Of a DNA stretch of 64,000 bases, positions 33,932-42,999 are shown piece by piece. The translations under genes and the position numbers were made by a program. The DNA comes from an uncultured Granulosicoccaceae bacterium (GTDB lineage Bacteria; Pseudomonadota; Gammaproteobacteria; Granulosicoccales; Granulosicoccaceae). The stretch is taken from NCBI GenBank assembly GCA_938041955.1, contig CALISD010000061.1, forward strand, positions 1 through 64,000. The letters run 5' to 3'. The notes beneath the pieces were generated by a model that was not told the DNA's origin, searched no databases, and saw only the letters and a program-made list of their open reading frames with translations. Position 1 is the stretch's first letter. Every line of letters starts with the position of its first letter.

Positions 33932-35368
33932 CTATTCAATCTGAAGACTATCCGGCGGCTGCCCGACTGACGTAAAGTTATCCCATCTGGCCTTTACTAC
34001 ACCACCAATCCGGAGTAACTCGAAAAACGCCTCACGACCTATTTCTTCATCATTGCGGTTTTCGTAAGATGTACCTGCAGCCACCCCAATAGTTTGGTTG
34101 ATGACGTCCAATTTCTGCGAATCTATATCTAGCGCTGTCACCGGGCCTTCCAATATGGCTCTCTCATCTACATCATCAACTTTCACATCCTTCGCGATAA
34201 GCCGAGTACCAACGAAAGCTGCTTCGGCTTCTACGTAGTCCCCCGCCCTTAGCTGATCAAAAGAGGTGATGTCCTGGTTTCCGCCGGCATCTGACGACCC
34301 ATCGAAGCGTGTACTGTTATCGACCTGAATATCCAGACCCAGTAACGTAAACGAACTGGTTTCAGGCGTAATCCGTTCAATCTGCCCCACTAATTTTGAA
34401 TTTTCCGTGGCAATCAAAATGATTTTCAAAGCCTGGTACGAGCCATCCGTCTGAACAATCCCTTCGACCTCCAATCGAGAATTGCGCCTGATGTCTCGGA
34501 GATCAGCTGGCGTTCCATCCTGGTATTCAACAATCGTTTGATCGCTGGCGGTAATCGGTTGCCAATAAACATCAAATTCGAACGGAGAGGTTAGTCCCGA
34601 CACAATCCCCTCATACTCTACGCGTTCCCCAACTGTTACCATCGGTTCCAATGCGACGCGGACCGAGTCTACCGCAAGGATATTGCCGGTAAAATCATAC
34701 GCCGAGGAGTCAGCGGTGACATAGACTTTATCTCCAAACTCCAACTCACCTGGAGAGATCTGTGATAGATCAGCTTGTGCAATGTTTACGTCAAGGCCGT
34801 TCAGTGTAAACTGATCCTCGCTCAGGTTACTCAAAATAGCTCCTACTAGCTGAAAACGTGTTGTGTCCTGCGCGGGTCGTATGAAGGTTGCGAAGATTAC
34901 GCCGGTGGCATTACGCAATCCACTGACCTCTACCACCATTCCAGCCGCAATCTCACCGAAAGAAAGATTATTAAACGAAGTACCGCGTCCTAAGCGTATG
35001 GTCTGACCCAATGACTGAATTGAATTGTCGGTCGGGTTTATGGATTCGACCGGCCCTATCAATGAGGGTACATAATCGACCTGGCTCGCTACACTATTCG
35101 CAAAATCAACGGATGCCAGAATATTCATCCCGACACGTAACTCGCCTTGTGAGATAGGTTCATCGTTATTGAAAAACGTTGCGTTGTCAGTATCATAGCG
35201 CGCACCATTGACTACTATGCTGCCGAACCCTGTGATCGAGCCAGACGTCGCGCCAGTCTCTGTCAGAATGGTGATACCACTGCCACCAATACCTCCACCG
35301 GAACCGTCGGAACCGCAGCCCGCCAGCGCCATGAACAACCACACTATTGCACCGAACTTATTAAACAT
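33932..35368 (-). CDS. DUF5666-repeat lipoprotein
   Basis: A 478-aa exported lipoprotein with a lipobox (LAGC, Cys18) and a glycine-rich linker. The rest consists of repeated beta-rich units of the DUF5666 type, each of the form 'G.I..I......F.L.G..V.....T.F', for instance GSITGFGSIVVNGARYDTDNA and LVGQIERITPETSSFTLLGL. It probably resides at the inner face of the outer membrane. It overlaps the DUF6502 gene by 8 bases, and this pairing recurs in proteobacteria. The molecular function is unknown. Confidence 0.82.
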   Translation of the reverse strand: MFNKFGAIVWLFMALAGCGSDGSGGGIGGSGITILTETGATSGSITGFGSIVVNGARYDTDNATFFNNDEPISQGELRVGMNILASVDFANSVASQVDYVPSLIGPVESINPTDNSIQSLGQTIRLGRGTSFNNLSFGEIAAGMVVEVSGLRNATGVIFATFIRPAQDTTRFQLVGAILSNLSEDQFTLNGLDVNIAQADLSQISPGELEFGDKVYVTADSSAYDFTGNILAVDSVRVALEPMVTVGERVEYEGIVSGLTSPFEFDVYWQPITASDQTIVEYQDGTPADLRDIRRNSRLEVEGIVQTDGSYQALKIILIATENSKLVGQIERITPETSSFTLLGLDIQVDNSTRFDGSSDAGGNQDITSFDQLRAGDYVEAEAAFVGTRLIAKDVKVDDVDERAILEGPVTALDIDSQKLDVINQTIGVAAGTSYENRNDEEIGREAFFELLRIGGVVKARWDNFTSVGQPPDSLQIE

Positions 35369-36218
35369 CGTTATTATCCGTTTTCAACACTTCGTAAGCA
35401 TCGCCAGTTAACGTGGCGTGCTGATTTTCTTCTTCGACCATATAGATACCCAAGCCCAACCGGGAACCCGGCGTACCCAATGATCGCTCCTCGGTATCTC
35501 TTTGCGCCAACCAACGGTCCAGTTTCTCTAGTAGTAACTGGCTTTCCTTAGCAGCGTACACTTTGAATTTATATACCTGGCGCTCAGGTATATGCACATA
35601 ACTGACTTTTCGCTGAAAACGTCGTTCTTGTTCACTACAACGAATATTATGGTCAATGGTTGCGATCAAGTCAGCGGTGTCTGAACCCATAATTTGTAGA
35701 ATATCCAGCTCATTAGCTTGCGGTATATAGGCGCGTGTTTTTAATTTTATAGCCTTTCGTGCGGTCATCTCGACCACCTCCAGCCGCACCAATTCTTCCA
35801 GCATGGCATTTGGCGTCATGTCACCACTATAGCGCTTTACCAACGTATCAAAGCTTACATCACCCTCCAGCTTCAAAACTGCCGGCTGTCCGTTTTTGGT
35901 ACAAAATTCAGCATCCCTCAACCATCCACTGACAATTCTGGCAGATCGGTTATAACGATCATCCGCTGTGCTGTCGCCAACGGGTGGCAATGCTTTTATC
36001 CGAACGATCTCTTTTCGGTAAAAGCCCGTTAGCGCGCATAGACGGGTGGTGAGTGGTTTCTTATTGTCTTCGATTAATGATCTTTCCGCAGCATCTACAT
36101 ATGCCCGTCTGACTAGCTCTATCATCGACCCTGCAGACACCCCGTAGCGTATCGCAACCGTTGCCAGTGCACGCAAAATTCGATAAAAGGCCTGCTGGAT
36201 AACGCGTTGCGAATTCAC
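35361..36218 (-). CDS. DUF6502 family protein
   Basis: A 285-aa soluble protein with a helix-turn-helix-like N-terminal part (YGVSAGSMIELVRRAYVDAAE, then KPLTTRLCALTGFYRKEIVR), a second winged-helix-like part near residues 125-160 and a C-terminal region ending in EEENQ. This matches the uncharacterised DUF6502 family, found next to DUF5666 lipoproteins. The N-terminal region suggests nucleic acid binding. The two-component pair lies directly upstream, so regulation by it is plausible. Confidence 0.78.
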   Translation of the reverse strand: MNSQRVIQQAFYRILRALATVAIRYGVSAGSMIELVRRAYVDAAERSLIEDNKKPLTTRLCALTGFYRKEIVRIKALPPVGDSTADDRYNRSARIVSGWLRDAEFCTKNGQPAVLKLEGDVSFDTLVKRYSGDMTPNAMLEELVRLEVVEMTARKAIKLKTRAYIPQANELDILQIMGSDTADLIATIDHNIRCSEQERRFQRKVSYVHIPERQVYKFKVYAAKESQLLLEKLDRWLAQRDTEERSLGTPGSRLGLGIYMVEEENQHATLTGDAYEVLKTDNNDV

Positions 36219-36252
36219 ACAAGCACCGATTCAATAATTCGTGGAAACAGCA

Positions 36253-36915
36253 CTAACCGACTGCTTGTTGATGAGCAAACATTGCCGCCTCAACCCGGTT
36301 TCGTACTTGCAGCTTTTGAAGCACGTTGGTCACGTAGTTTTTTACCGTTTTTTCTGAAAGATTCAACTTAGCACCAATTTCACGATTGCTCAGCCCCTCT
36401 GCAATTCCCTCTAGAATCTGCTCTTCTCTGGGCGTTAGATTCTCTATTGATTTGCTATTCTGCGATTGCTTCGAGTGGTCTGCGTTTTTTGAGTCAGTTA
36501 ACAACTGAGCTGCCAAACTTGGCGACACATACAAATCTCCCGCATGCAAGGCTCTGACAACATTAACCAATTCACCTCCGCCTATACCCTTTAAGATATA
36601 CCCATGAGCGCCGGCTTGCAGCGACTGAACAACATCATCGTCACTTTCCGATACCGTTAACATGCCAATGCGAACAACCGGGCAAGCCGAGGCAATGCTC
36701 TTGGCTGCAGTAATACCACCACCAGGCATACTAACGTCCAATAGAATAACGTCTGGCATGTTATCAACTGCCAAACTGAGTGCGTCTGCTGCATTACAGC
36801 CCTTACCTATCACTGAAATATCGCTTTCTGCGTCGAGTGTTTGGATAACACCCCTTAGAAAAAGTGGATGATCATCAACAACAACAACGCGTTTACATTC
36901 TGCTGGATCGTTCAT
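36253..36915 (-). CDS. NarL/FixJ-type response regulator
   Basis: A 220-aa regulator with a receiver domain (residues 8-125; acidic pair Asp14/Asp15, phosphorylation site Asp60 in ILLDVSMPG) and a C-terminal LuxR helix-turn-helix (LTPREEQILEGIAEGLSNREIG, residues about 150-212). A serine- and asparagine-rich linker joins them. The cognate kinase gene lies 53 bases upstream on the same strand. Targets are unknown, but the adjacent DUF6502/DUF5666 genes are candidates. Confidence 0.93.
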   Translation of the reverse strand: MNDPAECKRVVVVDDHPLFLRGVIQTLDAESDISVIGKGCNAADALSLAVDNMPDVILLDVSMPGGGITAAKSIASACPVVRIGMLTVSESDDDVVQSLQAGAHGYILKGIGGGELVNVVRALHAGDLYVSPSLAAQLLTDSKNADHSKQSQNSKSIENLTPREEQILEGIAEGLSNREIGAKLNLSEKTVKNYVTNVLQKLQVRNRVEAAMFAHQQAVG

Positions 36916-36968
36916 ATATTAACTCCGTACGCTTTTATTTCGAAGCGTGGTGTTGTCTTGACATTCAC

Positions 36969-38393
36969 TTAGCTGCCCTCGTCGCTATGCGCATCAAGAC
37001 AAAAGGATGCACATGCTTTGGTTCCTTCCTTGAAATCACTCACGATAGAGAACGTACCGCCGACACTTTCAATACGCTCTCTCAATCCAGCCAAACCCAA
37101 ACAAGGACTTTCACGCGCGATGAGGTCGGGATTAAATCCAATACCACGATCAGCAACAATTGCCGTGAATGTTTGTTGACTCATGGTTGCAGACAGAAAT
37201 ACCTCTTCTACTTGCCCATGCTGAAAAGAATTATTAAGGATTTCCTGCACGAATCGATAAACGCAAATCAAAATCGACTGCGGCAAATAAGACCCGCTAA
37301 GCTGCTGATCGATATCACGATGAATCTGTACACCTGTCCTTCGCTCATGACTATTGGCCGCCTTGTCGAGAACCTCTTGCGTCGACAATCCGTCAAACCC
37401 GGGCAAGGTCAATCCACCGGATAGATTGCGTATCTCTGTCAACGCATCCTGCAACGGCTCTTTGATGCTTTGTCCCACGGCCATTCGATCTTTCGATGAT
37501 TTTGACTCTGACGACAACTCCTCAAGTTTTAACAGAGCGAATGCGATTAATTGTGCCGGGCCATCATGCAGGTCTGCACCGATACGGCGTAAAAAGCTCT
37601 CATTTAATTCTGTTGATCGACGTGACGCTTGCTGTAAGCGTTTGCGTAAGTCGGATAATTCTAAAACGCGCGTTTTTAGAGCATTCTGCTGGCTATCAAT
37701 GGTACGACTACCACGAAGCGCGATACCTGAAAGTACTGCAAACATTGTTAATCCGGCCATGCCGAACCATATCCAACTCTGAAGCCCGGTTAAAAATAGA
37801 TCTCTCTCCAGTTGCTCTGCATTGGCGTAAAATTCTGACACCGCTATGACCTTGCCGGATTTATTTCTAATAGGACTATAGATTTCCAGCAAAGACACAT
37901 TAAACGCCTTCTCAACAACATCCTCTTCGTCATGTAAATTATCGAACTCAGCTTGAACAGCGCCACCCCAGGCGTTATTGAGTGTATCGGTAACCGGAAA
38001 CTGCTGGCCAATTAGTGCCGCGTTGCTGCTGTGAATGATGATCCCGTCCCTACCCCATATCTTGTACGACAGTACCTGCTCGCCCAATGGGGCGTTATCA
38101 ATCAATTGCCCCAGGGCACGTTGACTGGCTTCAGACAACTGATTGCTGCTGTCAATTCCCTGCAGTAAAGGCGCAATAAAGCTGTCCATGAAAAGGGCCG
38201 CGGACAAAGCAGAGTTACTCACCACTCCATTTTCTATGCGACTGGACACCCACGACGCGGTACTAACCATACCGATGAGTAAAGTAAAAAAGCTGGCGAT
38301 AGCAAACTGCTTTACCAGGCTCATCGAAGACCATCTTTCAGAGACGGCCCTCCATATCTCTGGTGCAGTGCGTGTCAAAGCGAGACTGGACAC
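36969..38393 (-). CDS. NarX-type sensor histidine kinase
   Basis: A 474-aa membrane kinase. A first membrane helix (about 28-50) and a second (about 203-227) bracket a periplasmic sensor region of roughly 150 residues. The cytoplasmic part has a HisKA_3 dimerisation domain with the phosphorylated His276 (IGADLHDGPAQL) and a HATPase domain (ILNNSFQHGQ, DRGIGFNP, GLAGLRERIESVGG). It pairs with the NarL-type regulator that follows. The stimulus cannot be read from sequence. Confidence 0.92.
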   Translation of the reverse strand: MSSLALTRTAPEIWRAVSERWSSMSLVKQFAIASFFTLLIGMVSTASWVSSRIENGVVSNSALSAALFMDSFIAPLLQGIDSSNQLSEASQRALGQLIDNAPLGEQVLSYKIWGRDGIIIHSSNAALIGQQFPVTDTLNNAWGGAVQAEFDNLHDEEDVVEKAFNVSLLEIYSPIRNKSGKVIAVSEFYANAEQLERDLFLTGLQSWIWFGMAGLTMFAVLSGIALRGSRTIDSQQNALKTRVLELSDLRKRLQQASRRSTELNESFLRRIGADLHDGPAQLIAFALLKLEELSSESKSSKDRMAVGQSIKEPLQDALTEIRNLSGGLTLPGFDGLSTQEVLDKAANSHERRTGVQIHRDIDQQLSGSYLPQSILICVYRFVQEILNNSFQHGQVEEVFLSATMSQQTFTAIVADRGIGFNPDLIARESPCLGLAGLRERIESVGGTFSIVSDFKEGTKACASFCLDAHSDEGS

Positions 38394-39135
38394 GTATTTC
38401 TACTGAGTGGCAATTCAGTACATTTTGGTGCCGGGTATAGTCGGTCCATGCTGGCAATCTTCCTATTGGGAAAATACACTGTAACGGAATATTTTCCGTT
38501 TTACAAAACCGATTTGGTGAATTGATTGATTTGCAGGTAAAACCTGTTTATTTGATTGTATTTCAGCAAGAAACAAGGACCAAAGTCCCGGTATTTTCTA
38601 CCTCAGGAGGTGGCAAATTGTCCGGAATAATGCCAATTGATCGATTTTCAATGTGTATGCAATGAGGCCAACACAGGGGAGTGAGTTGCCCCTGAGTCTT
38701 CCTCCGTTATTTAAAAGCCAACTGCACTTGGGCAGACACACCAATCACTCGGATCAGGTGTCCCCTGATCGGTGCACAGCCCTAATTTATTGAAGCGATC
38801 TCGTTAACGCTAATTGCATAAATCTCCGTGAAAGGCGATTCATACATCGGGACTGATTCAATACGATCTCTGTTCGAGTTCGCACTCCGGGCACCTGTAT
38901 TATCTGTTTTACCTTTTTGGCGTGTGGATCAAAAAGTATACTGAAGCGGAACGTCGCGATTGTAAGTGAGTCCGGAGCGATCAAGGAAAAACCCGAAACG
39001 AGCGCGAGTGGCATGCCACGGAGAATTTTCATTTTGCATTAGAAGCCTATTTTAAGTAACAAGCCTATCTTTGACATTAGATCGCGTACGTCAACGTCAC
39101 GAAACATATTCCTGCCGATAACAACGCGTAGTCGA
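38394..39135. other. 742-base intergenic region with hairpins and a diverged repeat
   Basis: No convincing gene. Small palindromes lie upstream of the kinase: AACGGAA-TATT-TTCCGTT (38483-38500) and CAGGT-AAA-ACCTG (38534-38546), which could be operators. Two hairpins follow, CAGGGG with CCCCTG (38674-38694) and GATCAGG with CCTGATC (38752-38770); they lie downstream of the phosphoesterase gene and may end its transcript. A diverged GACGCGT repeat is at 38985-39030. Confidence 0.5.
38985..39030 (+). repeat. Diverged dispersed GACGCGT repeat with shared flank
   Basis: GGAAAAACCCGAAACG followed by AGCGCGAGTGG is a degraded forward copy. The following CATGCCACGGAGAATTTTC is nearly the same as the flank of the copy at 33630-33670, which supports common ancestry in spite of the altered core. 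Confidence 0.6.
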
Positions 39136-40185
39136 TTACCGGTCCGACCAGTGCCCATCTACAAGGCTGAGAGTTTTCTTGACCTGTTTGATATTTTTCG
39201 TATCAAACACTTCAAAGCTCAACTTAAGCGGTCGTTGATCCCAGTGGAATGTGATCTTACTGAAGTTTTTACCGAAGTAACTGTTCTGGTCGCCATATAC
39301 ATGCCTGAACACCTGCGACACACGTTTGCGATGCATATAATGAGTTAATCCGCTGCTCATAAATTCGTGAAAGGTTTTACCTTTCACATCGCCTTTCAGG
39401 TGTGACGAAAAATGCCGGTCACCAGTTAGAAACAAAACACCCGGTAAGTCGTACTTACTAATCAATTTAAATAACTTCTTCCGCGACCATTTAAAATCAT
39501 TCCATTCCTCTGCAAATGGGAATTGCGGCGACATCACAGACACACTGGATACAAAAAGGTTAACCGCCGCATCGCTGTCACGAATTTCCTTTTCCAGCCA
39601 TTGCCATTGCTGCTCACCGAGCATGTCTGCACGACCGGTTCCGGTGCGATCTCTGTGGTAGCGCGTATCCAGTAAAAACAGTTTTACGGTGCGACCCTCA
39701 GAACCATAACTATACGAGGTGTAGACACCCTTCTGCGTTCGCCTTTTAGAATTCTCCGGCTCCCCCATAAAGTCGAGAAAAATCTGCTGTGCTGTTGCTT
39801 TGACCGGGTTGTCCTTGCCACCGTTGTTGATGCCATAGTCATGGTCATCCCAGGTACCCACCACCGGCACCCTTGACCTGAATCGCCGGTATTCCGGCAC
39901 ATCCAGCTGCAGCTGATATTTACGACGCATCTCTTTGGCATCGGTGGTATCTGCGTAGACCACATCGCCCGTCCACAGGAACAGATCAGGCTGGTGCGAC
40001 TCTATATTTGCCCAATGCGGCTGAGCCAGGTGGGAGTGGTTACAAGAGCCCAGAGCCAAAACGTTGAGATCAGCTTGGACATCCGCCCGCAACCCGGTTG
40101 ACCACAACAGCGCACAGAAACACAGCAACCGCAGAGATATACGGTCTGGCGAGACTACATTTGATAAACGGTGATTATCGAGCAT
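39136..40185 (-). CDS. PhoD-like alkaline phosphatase/phosphodiesterase
   Basis: A 349-aa metallophosphoesterase of the PhoD/alkaline phosphatase D group with a probable signal peptide (LRLLCFCALLWSTGLRADV). Metal-site motifs are LALGSCNHS, FLWTGDVVYAD, GTWDDHDYGINN and FLTGDRHFSSH. It would hydrolyse phosphate esters outside the cytoplasm. It is divergent from the dioxygenase gene. Phosphate release here fits the PiT/Ppk1 cluster nearby, though they are not in one operon. Confidence 0.87.
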   Translation of the reverse strand: MLDNHRLSNVVSPDRISLRLLCFCALLWSTGLRADVQADLNVLALGSCNHSHLAQPHWANIESHQPDLFLWTGDVVYADTTDAKEMRRKYQLQLDVPEYRRFRSRVPVVGTWDDHDYGINNGGKDNPVKATAQQIFLDFMGEPENSKRRTQKGVYTSYSYGSEGRTVKLFLLDTRYHRDRTGTGRADMLGEQQWQWLEKEIRDSDAAVNLFVSSVSVMSPQFPFAEEWNDFKWSRKKLFKLISKYDLPGVLFLTGDRHFSSHLKGDVKGKTFHEFMSSGLTHYMHRKRVSQVFRHVYGDQNSYFGKNFSKITFHWDQRPLKLSFEVFDTKNIKQVKKTLSLVDGHWSDR

Positions 40186-40335
40186 GGAAAGACTTATAGC
40201 GCAGCTGAGGGATATGTGGCTGATTCAAGCGAGGATCAAGCCAGCGCAAAATGCACAAATCAACAAACACCACTAGGACGCTTGGCCACCTTGAACTCAG
40301 TTGCTACCATGCCACCTGGCCAGAGAATTTTACCC

Positions 40336-41175
40336 ATGAGTAACACTGACATTGTAATAGACCCCGCCGATGGAGTGGGCGCATACATTTCCGGCTTCGA
40401 TCTGGCAGATGCAGCCAACACAAATGAAGTGGGCGTATTGCGCGAAGCACTGGGTGAATACGGCGTATTGTTTTTTCGGGGTCAGGCGCTGACCGAAAAG
40501 CAACATATTTCATTGGCGGAAGCATTTGGTGATATCAACATCAATCGCTTCTTTCCCATGGTGGATGGCCAGCCGAAAATCGCAGAAGTCCGCAAAGAAC
40601 CATCGCAAAGCATAAACATCGGTTCGATATGGCATACCGATCATTCTTACGATGAAGTGCCGGCTATGGGGTCGATCTTGGTTTCACGCATTACGCCGAA
40701 ACGTGGAGGAGACACCGTGTTCTCAAACATGTTTCTCGCCTATGAGCATTTGTCAGAAGGCTTAAAAGAAACACTGTTGCAACTTAACGCCGTACATTCA
40801 AGTCGTCATGTGTTTGGTGATAAAGCCACTGGTGGTAAGCGGTTTAATAACGCAGAGGCTGCCACTCAGGATTCTGTTCATCCGATGGTCATTGCGCACC
40901 CTATCAGCGGCAAGAAAGCGCTATACGTAAACCCTCAGTTCACGATAGGTATTAAGGGTTGGCATGATACTGAAAGTAAACCGTTACTCGACATGCTATA
41001 TCAGCACTCAATTCGTCCAGAGTTTACACATCGATTCAAATGGCATAAGGGATCAATTGCATTTTGGGATAATCGAGCCACATGGCACTGTGCGTTGAAT
41101 GACTACCCGACAGAAACGCGATTGATGCACCGCATTACAGTCGAAGGAGAAGCGCTGCACCCGGCACATGCATAA
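40336..41175 (+). CDS. TauD/TfdA-type 2-oxoglutarate dioxygenase
   Basis: A 279-aa Fe(II)/2-oxoglutarate dioxygenase. Iron ligands are His100 and Asp102 (IWHTDHSYD) and a distal histidine in FWDNRATWHCALNDY, with the oxoglutarate arginine in ETRLMHRITV. The frame is open to 40171, overlapping the divergent phosphoesterase, but the ATG at 40336 gives the normal family start. Substrates in this family range from taurine to chlorophenoxyacetates and carnitine precursors, and nothing here distinguishes them. Confidence 0.88.
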   Translation: MSNTDIVIDPADGVGAYISGFDLADAANTNEVGVLREALGEYGVLFFRGQALTEKQHISLAEAFGDININRFFPMVDGQPKIAEVRKEPSQSINIGSIWHTDHSYDEVPAMGSILVSRITPKRGGDTVFSNMFLAYEHLSEGLKETLLQLNAVHSSRHVFGDKATGGKRFNNAEAATQDSVHPMVIAHPISGKKALYVNPQFTIGIKGWHDTESKPLLDMLYQHSIRPEFTHRFKWHKGSIAFWDNRATWHCALNDYPTETRLMHRITVEGEALHPAHA

Positions 41176-41180
41176 AAAGC

Positions 41181-41255
41181 AAGGAAACCATGCGCCAGCG
41201 AGCGAATCAAGCCCGCATGTCCAACCCGAAGGAAACCCGACGCGTCAGCGAGTGG
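41181..41255 (+). repeat. Dispersed GACGCGT repeat, one degraded and one intact forward copy
   Basis: The intact motif is at 41231-41255, followed by GGATCAAGTCCCACACGTCC. A degraded copy about 50 bases earlier (GGAAACCATGCGCCAGCGAG with a similar tail) suggests a small tandem array. Together with the reverse copy at 41995-42019 it flanks the VOC gene. Confidence 0.78.
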
Positions 41256-41296
41256 ATCAAGTCCCACACGTCCCACCTCAAACCAACGACAAAACC

Positions 41297-41935
41297 ATGA
41301 ACAATACAATCGACCATATCGCAATTGGCGCCTCGTCCCTCCCGGCAGGTGTTGCAGCACTAAAAACCACGCTTGGTGTAGAAGTTCCAAAAGGCGGCAA
41401 ACATGAAGCGATGAGTACCCACAACTGCGTAATGCAAGCTGGCAACGAAAGCTTTATAGAGTTAATCGCAGTCGATCCAGATGCACCAGACCCGGGTCGC
41501 GTGCGTTGGTTTACACTGGATGATGCCACTACAATAACAAGATTAGCAGAACGCCCAAGAGCGCTATGCTGGGTGGTACAAACAGACAATCTTGATGAGG
41601 TTGTTAAGAACAGCCCCGTAGACCTTGGTGAAGTCGTTAATCTCACCAGAGGCGATCTGTCGTGGCGACTGACCGTTCCAAAGGATGGGCACTTGCCAGA
41701 GAATGCATTGCTACCGGCATTTATACAGTGGTCCCCGGGACCCCACCCAAGCACGCGACAACAAGATCTTGGAGTCAGGTTTAATAAGGTGCTTTTAACG
41801 CACCCGGATCCGGATGCTCTGAAGTCTATGCTTACGGCATTGAATGTTGATCATCTTGCTACCGTGCTTAAAGGTGATCATGTCGGACTTTCGTTTGAGG
41901 TCAACAGTCCTAATGGTGTTGTGATTCTCGATTAG
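41297..41935 (+). CDS. VOC superfamily (Glyoxalase_3-like) protein
   Basis: A 212-aa protein of the vicinal-oxygen-chelate fold with the Glyoxalase_3-type layout: IDHIAIGASSLPAGVAAL at the start, FIELIAVDPDAPDPGRVRWF in the middle and a second half with LPAFIQWSPGPHPSTR. The frame continues upstream to 41168, but that part is dispersed-repeat sequence; the ATG at 41297 matches the family N-terminus. It is bracketed by inverted copies of the repeat, unlike other genes here. Its chemistry is unknown. Confidence 0.83.
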   Translation: MNNTIDHIAIGASSLPAGVAALKTTLGVEVPKGGKHEAMSTHNCVMQAGNESFIELIAVDPDAPDPGRVRWFTLDDATTITRLAERPRALCWVVQTDNLDEVVKNSPVDLGEVVNLTRGDLSWRLTVPKDGHLPENALLPAFIQWSPGPHPSTRQQDLGVRFNKVLLTHPDPDALKSMLTALNVDHLATVLKGDHVGLSFEVNSPNGVVILD

Positions 41936-41994
41936 AATTTTCTTATACGCGTGGGTATCGGGTGTTAATTGAAATCGGACGCGTGGGACGTGAT

Positions 41995-42019
41995 CCACTC
42001 GCTCACGCGTCGGGTTTCC
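41995..42019 (-). repeat. Dispersed GACGCGT repeat, reverse copy
   Basis: CCACTCGCTCACGCGT followed by CGGGTTTCC is an intact reverse copy. The flank GGGACGTGAT before it is the inverted form of the ATCAAGTCC..ACGTCC tail seen at the forward copies 41231 and 52506. Confidence 0.85.
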
Positions 42020-42062
42020 CTTGATAGGGGAAGTGTTCGCGCAAGAGTTACAGCGTGTGAGC

Positions 42063-42112
42063 TTAGTGAGTAGGAACTGTATTTAACTAATTCCTACGAT
42101 GTTACTCACTAA
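42063..42112. terminator. Inverted repeat at the 3' end of the DM13 gene
   Basis: TTAGTGAG (42063-42070) pairs with CTCACTAA (42105-42112), and TAGGAA (42071-42076) with TTCCTA (42091-42096), giving a bulged hairpin that includes the stop codon region. It could end transcription of the minus-strand lipoprotein gene. No strong T-run is present. Confidence 0.3.
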
Positions 42113-42999
42113 TTGAATACTGCTGATCCAAAGTCAATTCTGACATCCGCACACCACACACTGATGCTGTTCATATCATCAAGTGTTTTACCGGCGGGCA
42201 ATTTTAACGTCAGCGTGTTGCCGGAATACACAGTCCCATTAAGACGCGGACCAACAACAAAGGCTGCGTCACTGCCAAACTGGCTGTCTTTAGCCGCATA
42301 GAAAAAGACTCGTGGACCAAGTCCGTCAAAAACAAAATTGGTCACCTCAAGTGTGCAGTTGTCTACCACACGAACATCTCCCGCAACTTGGTGATGAATA
42401 GTGGACAGCGATGCGGTTTCGCCTACTAAAGGATGATCCGCACTACAGTCGCCAGTGGGTACAGAGTTTACGGTCAGTGTGGCACTCAAATGTGCTAACG
42501 CTGTTGCTCCGTCGATCAACGCAACTGTTTGTGAGCCACTGTTAGCCACAAGACTTGCTACATCTGTTTCAAAGGTGGCGCTGGCGAAGTCGACTGGCGT
42601 CGCGGCCATTACAGCAGCCGGGCTAATCACAATACCGTTGTCCGGATAGCCGTCTGCATCTAAGGATTGCAGCAGTCGTGCTAGATTGACGACACGCGGA
42701 TCATCCACTGACGTGGTGCCGAATATATCTAACGGCGTAATAATTTCTTTCGCCAACACACCCGGCAAGGTGAGAGCACCGATAGAGAAGATGACCTGCT
42801 GACCCCGATCAACTGTAAACCCGCCATTCTCATCAGTCACACCGAATTGCGTCGTTGCTCCGTAAGACAGCCCCTCAACAGCAGAATCCAGAAAGACACC
42901 GTCAATCAGATCTACCGTCGCATCTCCATCACCACACGCAGCCAATGAAATACATAAGAATCCCGCTAATAATATTCCAAGACTGTTCTGTTTCATCAT
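42109..42999 (-). CDS. DM13-domain lipoprotein
   Basis: A 296-aa exported lipoprotein (lipobox LAAC, Cys22). Residues about 30-175 form a beta-rich region with a carboxypeptidase-regulatory-like pattern (LDSAVEGLSYGATTQFGVTD). Residues about 195-296 match the DM13 domain (HHQVAGDVRVVDNCTLEV, RVFFYAAKD, LTLKLPAGKTLDDMNSISVW then Cys), proposed to take part in redox or electron transfer through its conserved cysteines. It stands alone. The function is uncertain. Confidence 0.82.
   Translation of the reverse strand: MMKQNSLGILLAGFLCISLAACGDGDATVDLIDGVFLDSAVEGLSYGATTQFGVTDENGGFTVDRGQQVIFSIGALTLPGVLAKEIITPLDIFGTTSVDDPRVVNLARLLQSLDADGYPDNGIVISPAAVMAATPVDFASATFETDVASLVANSGSQTVALIDGATALAHLSATLTVNSVPTGDCSADHPLVGETASLSTIHHQVAGDVRVVDNCTLEVTNFVFDGLGPRVFFYAAKDSQFGSDAAFVVGPRLNGTVYSGNTLTLKLPAGKTLDDMNSISVWCADVRIDFGSAVFN

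Noticed and set aside
36864-37424. 186-codon frame opposite the sensor kinase
   Set aside because: It is antisense to a clear histidine kinase with intact motifs and has no family likeness of its own.
38787-39032. 81-codon minus-strand frame in the kinase-phosphoesterase gap
   Set aside because: No ribosome site before its ATG, no family likeness, and its first part is a diverged copy of the dispersed repeat.
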